Below, piece after piece: positions 56,852 through 64,000 of a stretch of 64,000 nucleotides of DNA. The notes under the pieces are model-generated. The model was not told where the DNA came from, made no database searches, and worked only from the letters and a program-made list of their open reading frames with translations. Within the stretch, counting starts at the first letter, position 1, and each line of letters opens with the position of its first letter. The stretch comes from Enterobacillus tribolii (GTDB lineage: Bacteria > Pseudomonadota > Gammaproteobacteria > Enterobacterales > Enterobacteriaceae), in NCBI RefSeq assembly GCF_003363015.1, contig NZ_QRAP01000001.1:233162-297161 (forward strand). Direction: 5' to 3'. A program made the position numbers and the translations under genes.

Positions 56852-57934
56852 TTGACTCGTCTAACCATAGCGTTAGATGCCATGGGCGGGGACTTCGGTC
56901 CCTGCGTCACAGTGCCTGCAAGTTTGCAGGCACTGGCCTCTGATCCCAATTTGCACCTTCAGCTTGTCGGACAACCCGATGCGATAACGCCGTTCCTGAA
57001 CAAAGCAGACCCCCCGCTTCTGCAACGATTGCAGGTGATTCCGGCGGAGTCAGTGATCCCCAACGATGCCAAACCTTCACTCGCGATCCGGGCCAGCCGG
57101 GGCACATCTATGCGCGTTGCGCTGGAGCAGGTGAAAGAGGGGCAGGCGCAGGCGTTGGTCAGCGCGGGCAACACCGGCGCGCTGATGGGATTGTCGAAGC
57201 TGATGCTTAAGCCGCTGGACGGCATTGAGCGCCCGGCGCTGATGACGGTATTGCCGAATCAGCAGCGCGGCAAAACGGTGGTGCTGGATCTGGGCGCGAA
57301 CGTGGAAAGCAGCGGCGCTATGCTGGTGCAGTTCGCCGTAATGGGCGCGGTGATGGCGGAAGAGGTGCTGAAAATTGACTCTCCGCGCGTCGCGTTGCTG
57401 AATATCGGCGAGGAAGAGACCAAAGGGCTGGACATGATCCGCGAAGCCGCCGCAGTGCTGAAAAGCACGCCGGAAATTAATTACATCGGCTATCTCGAAG
57501 GCAATGACCTGCTGACGGGAAAGACGGATGTACTGGTTTGTGACGGCTTCGTGGGTAATGTTACCTTAAAAACAATGGAAGGAGTGGCGCGTATGTTTTT
57601 GTCGCTCCTGAAACCATCGGGTGAAAAGAACAAGCGGGCCTGGTGGCTTAGATGGCTGGGGCGCGTGATACAAAAGCGGATGGCCAAACGATTCGGCCAC
57701 CTGAACCCCGACCAGTATAATGGCGCGTGTCTGATAGGATTGCGCGGCACCGTGATCAAGAGTCACGGCGCTGCAAATCAGAAAGCGTTTGCTGTCGCCA
57801 TTGAGCAGGCTGTGCAGGCGGTGCAGCGGCAGGTTCCCAAGCGAATCGCCGCGCGCCTTGAAACCGTGTACCCGGGGCTGTCGGCCCGTGGCGATCGTGC
57901 CGCCGGAGAAGCGCCGGGTATTATTCAAGAGTGA
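56852..57934 (+). CDS. plsX: PlsX, phosphate acyltransferase
   Basis: Converts acyl-ACP to acyl phosphate for phospholipid synthesis; 360 aa. The N-terminus [16 protein letters not shown] and the motifs [24 protein letters not shown] and [14 protein letters not shown] are diagnostic. The start codon is TTG at 56852, which is also the case in E. coli; no ATG gives the full N-terminus. It lies 29 bp after rpmF and 10-13 bp before fabH. Confidence 0.95.
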   Translation: MTRLTIALDAMGGDFGPCVTVPASLQALASDPNLHLQLVGQPDAITPFLNKADPPLLQRLQVIPAESVIPNDAKPSLAIRASRGTSMRVALEQVKEGQAQALVSAGNTGALMGLSKLMLKPLDGIERPALMTVLPNQQRGKTVVLDLGANVESSGAMLVQFAVMGAVMAEEVLKIDSPRVALLNIGEEETKGLDMIREAAAVLKSTPEINYIGYLEGNDLLTGKTDVLVCDGFVGNVTLKTMEGVARMFLSLLKPSGEKNKRAWWLRWLGRVIQKRMAKRFGHLNPDQYNGACLIGLRGTVIKSHGAANQKAFAVAIEQAVQAVQRQVPKRIAARLETVYPGLSARGDRAAGEAPGIIQE

Positions 57935-57947
57935 CTGAGCTTACATG

Positions 57948-58898
57948 ATGTATACACGAATTCTCGGTACGGGAAGTTATTTACCCGAACAAGTGCGCAC
58001 CAATGCTGATTTGGAAAAGATGGTGGAAACGTCGGATGAGTGGATTGTTACCCGGACCGGTATCCGGGAGCGCCGCCTTGCTGGCGCGGATGAAGACGTC
58101 TCCACCATGGCGTATGAGGCGGCGAAGCTGGCGCTGGAGATGGCTGGCGTCAGTAAGGATGACATCGGGCTGATCGTCGTCGCGACGACGTCTGCGACCT
58201 TTGCGTTCCCCAGCGCCGCGTGCCAGGTACAGCAGATGCTGGGCATCAAAGGCTGCGGGGCATTCGACGTTGCCGCTGCCTGTGCCGGCTTTACCTATGC
58301 GCTGAGCGTAGCCGATCAATACGTCAAAAATGGCGCCGTGCGCTATGCGTTGGTGATTGGTTCCGATACCCTGAGCCGTACGCTTGATCCCGAGGATCGC
58401 GGTACGGTGATTTTGTTCGGCGACGGTGCCGGCGCGGTGGTGCTGGGCGCCTCCGAGGAGCCGGGCATCCTCTCTACGCACATTCATGCCGACGGCCACT
58501 ACGGCACGTTGCTGACGCTGCCTGTCCAGGAGCGCCACAGTGATAAAACGGCTTACCTGACCATGGCGGGCAACGAAGTGTTCCGGGTGGCGGTAACCGA
58601 GCTGGCGCACATCGTTGATGAAACGCTGGAAGCCAACAACCTGAGCCGCGAGGATCTGGACTGGCTGGTTCCGCACCAGGCCAACCTGCGCATCATCGCC
58701 GCGACGGCGAAAAAACTGAACATGAGCATGGACAGCGTGGTCGTCACGCTGGATCGCCACGGCAACACGTCGGCCGCCTCCGTGCCTTCGGCGCTGGACG
58801 AAGCGGTGCGCGACGGACGAATTCAGCGCGGGCAACTGATTTTGCTGGAAGCCTTCGGTGGCGGGTTCACCTGGGGTTCGGCATTGGTTCGTTTTTAA
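57948..58898 (+). CDS. fabH: FabH, 3-oxoacyl-ACP synthase III
   Basis: Starts fatty-acid synthesis by condensing acetyl-CoA with malonyl-ACP. 316 aa from ATG 57948 (a second ATG directly before it, 57945, is possible). The catalytic triad is visible: Cys112 in DVAAACAGF, His in LVPHQANLR, Asn in [11 protein letters not shown]. The ending [13 protein letters not shown] is that of E. coli. Confidence 0.97.
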   Translation: MYTRILGTGSYLPEQVRTNADLEKMVETSDEWIVTRTGIRERRLAGADEDVSTMAYEAAKLALEMAGVSKDDIGLIVVATTSATFAFPSAACQVQQMLGIKGCGAFDVAAACAGFTYALSVADQYVKNGAVRYALVIGSDTLSRTLDPEDRGTVILFGDGAGAVVLGASEEPGILSTHIHADGHYGTLLTLPVQERHSDKTAYLTMAGNEVFRVAVTELAHIVDETLEANNLSREDLDWLVPHQANLRIIAATAKKLNMSMDSVVVTLDRHGNTSAASVPSALDEAVRDGRIQRGQLILLEAFGGGFTWGSALVRF

Positions 58899-58989
58899 CG
58901 TTCAACGGTTTTAACGTTCAACATTGGGCTTATACCCGGAGGCTTCAGGCCGGCGTGGCCTGCAGCATGCAAGGGGACAGGAAAAAATA

Positions 58990-59919
58990 ATGTCTAAATT
59001 CGCAATGGTATTTCCGGGGCAGGGGTCTCAGGGCGTAGGTATGCTTGCCGATTTGGCGGCGCAATACCCGGTGGTGGAAAGTACGTTTGCCGAAGCGTCT
59101 GAGGCGCTGGGTTATGACCTGTGGCACCTGGTGCAAAACGGCCCCGCCGAAGAACTGAATAAAACCTGGCAGACGCAGCCGGCGTTGCTGGCGGCATCCG
59201 TCGCTATTTTCCGCGTCTGGCAGCAGCAGAACGGCAAAGCGCCGGCGCTGATGGCCGGGCACAGCCTGGGCGAGTACTCCGCGCTGGTATGCGCCGGCGT
59301 ACTGGACTTCAAACAGGCTGTCAGCCTGGTTGAACTGCGCGGCAAACTGATGCAGGAAGCCGTGCCCGCAGGCACCGGCGCCATGTATGCCATCATCGGC
59401 CTGGATAACGATGCCATCGCCAAAGCGTGCGAAGAGTCCGCGCAGGGGCAGGTGGTTTCTCCGGTGAACTTTAACTCGCCGGGGCAGGTGGTTATCGCCG
59501 GCAACAAAGAAGCGGTGGAACGCGCCGGAGCGGCATGTAAGGCCGCGGGCGCCAAGCGTGCGCTGCCGTTGCCGGTCAGCGTGCCGTCACACTGCGCGCT
59601 GATGAAGCCTGCCGCCGAGAAGCTGGCGGTGGCGTTGCAGAACGTGACGTTCAGCGCGCCGGCTTTCCCGGTTATCAATAACGTTGACGTTAAGGTGGAA
59701 ACGTCGCCTGACGCCATGCGCGACGCGCTGGTGCGCCAGCTGTACAGCCCGGTGCGCTGGACTGAAACCGTGGAATCCATGGCGGCGCAAGGCATTGAGC
59801 ATTTGCTTGAAGTGGGACCGGGCAAAGTACTGACCGGCCTGACCAAGCGTATTGTTGACACCCTGACGGCGGAAGCCATTAACGACACGGCTTCCCTGTC
59901 GGCGGCGCTTGAACAATAA
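58990..59919 (+). CDS. fabD: FabD, malonyl-CoA:ACP transacylase
   Basis: Loads malonate onto ACP. 309 aa, the E. coli length. The active Ser92 lies in GHSLGEYSAL and His201 in PSHCALMKPA. The start MSKFAMVFPGQGSQGVGMLA follows an AGGAAAA site; the frame is open 22 codons further but without a ribosome site. fabG starts 13 bp after its stop. Confidence 0.97.
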   Translation: MSKFAMVFPGQGSQGVGMLADLAAQYPVVESTFAEASEALGYDLWHLVQNGPAEELNKTWQTQPALLAASVAIFRVWQQQNGKAPALMAGHSLGEYSALVCAGVLDFKQAVSLVELRGKLMQEAVPAGTGAMYAIIGLDNDAIAKACEESAQGQVVSPVNFNSPGQVVIAGNKEAVERAGAACKAAGAKRALPLPVSVPSHCALMKPAAEKLAVALQNVTFSAPAFPVINNVDVKVETSPDAMRDALVRQLYSPVRWTETVESMAAQGIEHLLEVGPGKVLTGLTKRIVDTLTAEAINDTASLSAALEQ

Positions 59920-59932
59920 AAAGAGGAAAACG

Positions 59933-60667
59933 ATGAGTTTTGAAGGAAAAATCGCGCTGGTGACCGGCGCAAGCCGCGGTATCGGGCGGGCAATTGCGGA
60001 AACTCTGGCCGCGCGCGGCGCTAAAGTTATCGGCACCGCGACCAGCGACAAGGGCGCGGCGGAAATCAGCGATTACCTGGGCGCCTCCGGCAAGGGGATG
60101 ACGCTGAATGTGACCGATGCGGCGTCCGTTGATGCTGTATTAACGGCAATTCGTGCGGAATTCGGCGAAATTGATATTTTGGTAAATAATGCCGGCATTA
60201 CGCGTGATAACCTGTTGATGCGCATGAAGGACGACGAGTGGCAGGATATCCTGGACACCAACCTGACTTCGGTATTCCGCCTGTCAAAAGCCGTAATGCG
60301 CGCTATGATGAAGAAACGCTTCGGGCGTATCATCACGATTGGGTCCGTTGTCGGTACCATGGGTAACGCCGGGCAGGCTAACTATGCGGCAGCTAAAGCC
60401 GGCCTTATCGGTTTTAGCAAGTCGTTGGCGCGGGAAGTGGCTTCCCGCGGTATTACCGTAAACGTTGTGGCTCCCGGCTTTATTGAGACGGACATGACGC
60501 GTGCATTAACGGAAGAGCAGCGCGCCGGTATTCTGGCAGAGATTCCAGCGGCGCGGTTGGGCGAGGCTAAAGAAATCGCCAGCGCTGTTGCGTTTTTGGC
60601 CTCTGATGAGGCTGGCTATATCACGGGTGAGACGTTGCATGTCAATGGCGGCATGTATATGATCTAA
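59933..60667 (+). CDS. fabG: FabG, 3-oxoacyl-ACP reductase
   Basis: NADPH-dependent reductase of the fatty-acid cycle, a short-chain dehydrogenase of 244 aa. The cofactor loop is TGASRGIGR, and the catalytic Ser138, Tyr151 and Lys155 lie in ITIGSVVGTMGNAGQ and [17 protein letters not shown] precedes ATG 59933. A 154 bp gap then leads to acpP. Confidence 0.98.
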   Translation: MSFEGKIALVTGASRGIGRAIAETLAARGAKVIGTATSDKGAAEISDYLGASGKGMTLNVTDAASVDAVLTAIRAEFGEIDILVNNAGITRDNLLMRMKDDEWQDILDTNLTSVFRLSKAVMRAMMKKRFGRIITIGSVVGTMGNAGQANYAAAKAGLIGFSKSLAREVASRGITVNVVAPGFIETDMTRALTEEQRAGILAEIPAARLGEAKEIASAVAFLASDEAGYITGETLHVNGGMYMI

Positions 60668-60821
60668 AAATCACGAAAACTATTTGCGTTTATTGGGGTA
60701 AACACCGCAAAATAGCGCAAAATCGTGGTTTGACCAGCCGGGATTTAGTTGCATCTTTTTCAACTTTCAATACACTACGAAAACCATCGCGCAAGCGAGT
60801 TTTGATAGGAAATTTAAGAGT

Positions 60822-61058
60822 ATGAGCACTATCGAAGAACGCGTTAAGAAAATCATTGTTGAACAGCTGGGCGTAAAAGAAGACGAAGTCGTGAACAGCG
60901 CTTCTTTTGTGGATGACCTGGGTGCTGATTCTCTTGACACCGTTGAACTGGTTATGGCTCTGGAAGAAGAGTTTGACACTGAGATTCCGGACGAGGAAGC
61001 AGAGAAGATCACCACTGTTCAGGCAGCTATCGACTACATCGAAGCCGCTAACAAGTAA
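60822..61058 (+). CDS. acpP: AcpP, acyl carrier protein
   Basis: Carrier of growing acyl chains, 78 aa and strongly acidic. The phosphopantetheine site is the Ser in [10 protein letters not shown] (Ser37 with Met counted). Sequence is almost that of E. coli. Codon use is strongly biased, as expected for an abundant protein. The 154 bp upstream should contain its own strong promoter. Confidence 0.99.
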   Translation: MSTIEERVKKIIVEQLGVKEDEVVNSASFVDDLGADSLDTVELVMALEEEFDTEIPDEEAEKITTVQAAIDYIEAANK

Positions 61059-61142
61059 TCGGACATATCCAGGCGGTCATTCGACCGCCTACGCTTTTCC
61101 TGTTCCTGTGAAGCTTCTCAACCCCCTCCCTGGAGGACAAAC

Positions 61143-62384
61143 GTGTCTAAGCGTCGAGTTGTTGTGACCGGACTGGGCATGTTGTCTCCTGTCGGCAATA
61201 CTGTAGATTCCACCTGGAATGCTATTCTTGCCGGTCAGAGCGGCATCAGCCTGATCGACCATTTCGATACTAGCGCCTATGCAACGAAATTTGCTGGCTT
61301 AGTAAAGGATTTTAACAGTGAAGAGTACATCTCGCGCAAAGATGCCCGTAAGATGGACGCCTTCATTCAGTACGGAATTGCTGCTGGCATACAAGCATTC
61401 AAAGATTCCGGTATTGAAGTAACCGAAGAAAACGCTCCGCGTATCGGCGCCGCTATCGGCTCCGGCATCGGCGGTCTTGGCCTGATCGAAGAAAACCATA
61501 CCGCTATGGTTAACGGCGGTCCGCGTAAGATCAGCCCGTTCTTCGTGCCTTCAACCATTGTTAACATGGTGGCGGGGCACCTTTCCATCATGTTCGGCCT
61601 GCGTGGCCCGAGTATTTCCATTGCGACCGCCTGTACTTCCGGCGTGCACAACATTGGTCATGCCGCCCGCATCATCGCTTATAACGACGCTGACGTCATG
61701 TTGGCGGGCGGAGCGGAGAAGGCCAGTACTCCCCTGGGCGTAGGCGGCTTCGGCGCCGCGCGCGCGCTGTCCACACGTAATGAGAATCCGCAGGCGGCCA
61801 GCCGTCCGTGGGACCGCGACCGCGACGGCTTCGTGCTGGGCGACGGCGCAGGCATCATCGTGCTGGAAGAGTACGAACACGCTAAAAAGCGTGGTGCGAA
61901 AATTTACGCCGAGATCGTCGGTTTTGGTATGAGCAGCGATGCGTATCACATGACATCGCCGCCGGAAGACGGCGCCGGAGCGGCGCTGGCGATGGTGAAT
62001 GCGCTGCATGACGCCGGTATTCAGCCTGCTGATGTCGGTTATATCAATGCCCACGGTACCTCTACCCCGGCGGGCGACAAAGCGGAAGCGCAGGCGGTGA
62101 AAAGCGTGTACGGCGCGGATGCGGGCAAAGTGCTGGTCAGTTCCACTAAGTCCATGACCGGGCACCTGCTGGGCGCTGCCGGCGCAATTGAGTCGATTTT
62201 CACGATCCTGTCGCTGCGCGACCAGGCCGTACCGCCGACGATTAACCTGGATAATCCGGACGAAGGCTGCGATCTCGACTTTGTGCCGCATGAGGCCCGT
62301 CAGATGAAGAATATGGAGTATGTCCTGTGCAACTCCTTCGGCTTCGGCGGAACCAACGGTTCTATCGTATTCCGTAAGATCTGA
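61143..62384 (+). CDS. fabF: FabF, 3-oxoacyl-ACP synthase II
   Basis: Elongating condensing enzyme important for temperature control of unsaturated fatty acids; 413 aa. Catalytic residues: Cys in [11 protein letters not shown] (near 164), His in [11 protein letters not shown] and His in [14 protein letters not shown]. Start codon GTG, as in E. coli, with TGGAGGA before it. The last gene of the fab cluster, followed by a terminator. Confidence 0.98.
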   Translation: MSKRRVVVTGLGMLSPVGNTVDSTWNAILAGQSGISLIDHFDTSAYATKFAGLVKDFNSEEYISRKDARKMDAFIQYGIAAGIQAFKDSGIEVTEENAPRIGAAIGSGIGGLGLIEENHTAMVNGGPRKISPFFVPSTIVNMVAGHLSIMFGLRGPSISIATACTSGVHNIGHAARIIAYNDADVMLAGGAEKASTPLGVGGFGAARALSTRNENPQAASRPWDRDRDGFVLGDGAGIIVLEEYEHAKKRGAKIYAEIVGFGMSSDAYHMTSPPEDGAGAALAMVNALHDAGIQPADVGYINAHGTSTPAGDKAEAQAVKSVYGADAGKVLVSSTKSMTGHLLGAAGAIESIFTILSLRDQAVPPTINLDNPDEGCDLDFVPHEARQMKNMEYVLCNSFGFGGTNGSIVFRKI

Positions 62385-62422
62385 TGTACCGTTCTGCGGT
62401 TAGCTGAAACGCGCTAACTGAA

Positions 62423-62458
62423 AACGCCGGTGACTTTTGGGGTGACCGGCGTTTTTTT
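62423..62458 (+). terminator. Terminator after fabF
   Basis: AACGCCGGT (62423-62431) pairs with ACCGGCGTT (62445-62453), followed by a run of Ts to 62458. Confidence 0.95.
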
Positions 62459-62521
62459 ATTTTTACCGGCGACAGACCGGCCGGAATATTTCGTCACATC
62501 ATGCTCAAGACGGGGAAAGTG

Positions 62522-63334
62522 ATGTATTGGATCAACGGAGCCGAAGCGGAAAGCATCCCGGCGGACGATCGTGCGCTGCACTACGGCGACGGTTGCTTCA
62601 CCACGGCCAGGGCCGCGGCGGGTGAGGTGGATAACCTTGCTGCGCATCTCGCGCGCATGGCGGAAGGATGCCGGCGTCTGGCGATAGCCAATGCGGATTT
62701 CGTTCTGCTGGAACGGGAGATGCGTCATGCGGCCCAATTTATCGGGGAAGGCGTAGTCAAAGCGATCGTCACCCGGGGCAGCGGCGGGCGCGGCTATTCG
62801 ATCGCCGGTTGCCACTCACCGCGTCGCCTCGTCTCCACCGCGCCTTTTCCTGTACACTATGCGCGGCAGAGGGAAGAGGGCATTCGTTTAACGATCAGCC
62901 CGGTACATCTGGGAATCTCGCCGCAGCTGGCGGGCATCAAACATCTGAACCGGTTGGAGCAGGTGCTGATTAAGGCGCATATCGATCAAAGCGGTTTCGA
63001 TGACGCCGCGGTGCTTGACAGCAACGGTATGCTGGTGGAATGCTGTGCGGCTAACTTATTCTGGCGCAAGGGAAATCAGGTTTTTACCCCATGCCTGAAC
63101 GGTTCCGGCGTGGCCGGATTGATGCGCCGGCGTATTTTCACCCTGCTGGAAGGGAGTGAATATACGCTGCATGAAGTAACCGAACCCGCCGGGGCGCTGA
63201 TCCGTGCGGACGAAGTGTTGATATGTAATTCGCTGATGCCGGTTTTACCGGTGACGGCGCTGAATGAAACGGTTTACGCCTCCCGGCGACTGACGGAGTT
63301 TTTATTGCCCCGTTGTCTGACGCCGGCGGCCTGA
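62522..63334 (+). CDS. pabC: PabC, aminodeoxychorismate lyase
   Basis: PLP enzyme that makes p-aminobenzoate for folate; 270 aa. The PLP Lys is Lys140 in LAGIKHLNRLEQVL; other hallmarks are FGDGCFTTAR-like HYGDGCFTTARAA, RGSGGRGYS and ECCAANLFWRKG. Start ATG 62522 (MYWINGAEAES) is the family start; the frame is open seven codons upstream. mltG follows after 32 bp, and both read from beyond the fabF terminator. Confidence 0.95.
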   Translation: MYWINGAEAESIPADDRALHYGDGCFTTARAAAGEVDNLAAHLARMAEGCRRLAIANADFVLLEREMRHAAQFIGEGVVKAIVTRGSGGRGYSIAGCHSPRRLVSTAPFPVHYARQREEGIRLTISPVHLGISPQLAGIKHLNRLEQVLIKAHIDQSGFDDAAVLDSNGMLVECCAANLFWRKGNQVFTPCLNGSGVAGLMRRRIFTLLEGSEYTLHEVTEPAGALIRADEVLICNSLMPVLPVTALNETVYASRRLTEFLLPRCLTPAA

Positions 63335-63366
63335 CAAAAATAAGCAAGACGCGGATCGGCGGCTGA

Positions 63367-64000
63367 ATGAAAAAGAAATTATTTATCGGATTTATCGTGC
63401 TCGTCCTGGTTGTGCTGGGCGTGCTTTATCAGGGATATCAGAAAGTACAAACCTTCGCACACACGCCGCTGCGTATCGATCAGGATACCCTGTTCAAACT
63501 GCCTGCCGGTACCGGCCGGGCCGGACTGGAGGCGTTGCTGGTACGCGATAAACTGATCGCCGGCGGCCGTTATTTCCCCTGGCTGCTGCAACTGCGCCCG
63601 GATCTGACCCGCTTTAAGGCCGGCACCTACCGCCTGACTAAAGGCATGACCGTGCTGGAGATGCTGCAACTGCTCAACAGTGGCAAAGAGGCGCAGTTCA
63701 GCGTGCGTTTTGTGGAGGGTTCGCGTTTGCAGGACTGGATACAGACGCTGAAGGCGGCGCCGTATCTGAAACACACGCTGAAGGGAAAAACGCCGCAGGA
63801 AGTGATGGACGCCGTCGGCGCCAAAGACATTCCTTCGCTGGAAGGGTGGCTTTATCCCGATACCTATCACTACACCGCCGGCGCGGCGGATCTTTCCCTG
63901 GTTAAACGCGCGTACCAGCTAATGAAGCAGCAGGTCGATCCGCTGTGGGAAGGGCGTGATAAAACGTTGCCATACAAGACGGTGGAAGAGTTGGTTACCA
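63367..64000 (+). CDS. mltG: MltG, endolytic murein transglycosylase (5' part)
   Basis: Inner-membrane lytic transglycosylase that cuts nascent glycan strands. The first 211 codons are in the window; the gene runs past 64000. A membrane segment (about 4-22, KLFIGFIVLVLVVLGVLYQG) is followed by the LysM-like part (FKAGTYRLTKGMTVLEMLQL) and EGWLYPDTYHYTAG, diagnostic of the YceG family. The catalytic Glu region lies beyond the end. Follows pabC as in E. coli. Confidence 0.96.
   Translation, partial: MKKKLFIGFIVLVLVVLGVLYQGYQKVQTFAHTPLRIDQDTLFKLPAGTGRAGLEALLVRDKLIAGGRYFPWLLQLRPDLTRFKAGTYRLTKGMTVLEMLQLLNSGKEAQFSVRFVEGSRLQDWIQTLKAAPYLKHTLKGKTPQEVMDAVGAKDIPSLEGWLYPDTYHYTAGAADLSLVKRAYQLMKQQVDPLWEGRDKTLPYKTVEELVT

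Overview
The window is a chromosomal segment of a motile enterobacterium. Gene content and order (flg/fli flagellar genes, putAP, aqpZ, class I fumarase, pyrC, and rne-rluC-yceF-yceD-rpmF-plsX-fab-pabC-mltG) and near E. coli-like protein sequences place it in Enterobacterales. The single joined flg-fli cluster and the GC-rich coding sequence suggest a Pectobacteriaceae or Yersiniaceae relative (Dickeya/Brenneria/Serratia-like). That genus-level guess is inference.

Layout. 1-7.2 kb: end of flgE, then flgFGHIJKL on +. 7.3-18.1 kb: fliRQPONML and fliKJIHGF on -, then fliE divergent on +. 18.7-23.8 kb: a non-flagellar island between fliE and fliT. It holds a relic reading frame, an orphan beta-solenoid-like protein behind a perfect LexA box, a small unknown ORF, a (CCCCAAAA)n tract before a zinc-less MDR oxidoreductase, a UspF/G-type stress protein and a DUF3313-type lipoprotein. 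23.8-29.2 kb: fliTSD on -, fliC on +, fliAZ on +, with textbook sigma-28 promoters between fliD and fliC and before flgK.

29.2-38.6 kb: a PapI/FaeA-like small regulator, an orphan cystine ABC ATPase (tcyN), putA and divergent putP with PutA-operator motifs, two small ORFs missed by length filters (one MgrB-like) and aqpZ. 39-44.4 kb: a four-gene CS1-type (alternate chaperone-usher) fimbrial operon in the order chaperone, pilin, usher, tip protein. 44.8-50.1 kb: fumA, an unknown lipoprotein, fetAB, pyrC and an ABM-domain monooxygenase. 50.4-64 kb: rne and the divergent rluC, yceF, and the lipid-synthesis cluster yceD-rpmF-plsX-fabHDG-acpP-fabF, then pabC and the 5' part of mltG.

How the parts work together: the left half builds the flagellar rod, hook, rings, export gate, C-ring and filament, with FliA switching on late genes. 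The fimbrial operon gives a second surface organelle. The right end is conserved core metabolism and RNA turnover. The least explained parts are the fliE-fliT island and the small ORFs around 37.3-37.8 kb. No tRNA, rRNA, CRISPR array, insertion sequence or integrase was recognised. All family calls rest on reading the sequence and remembered family features; no search was run.
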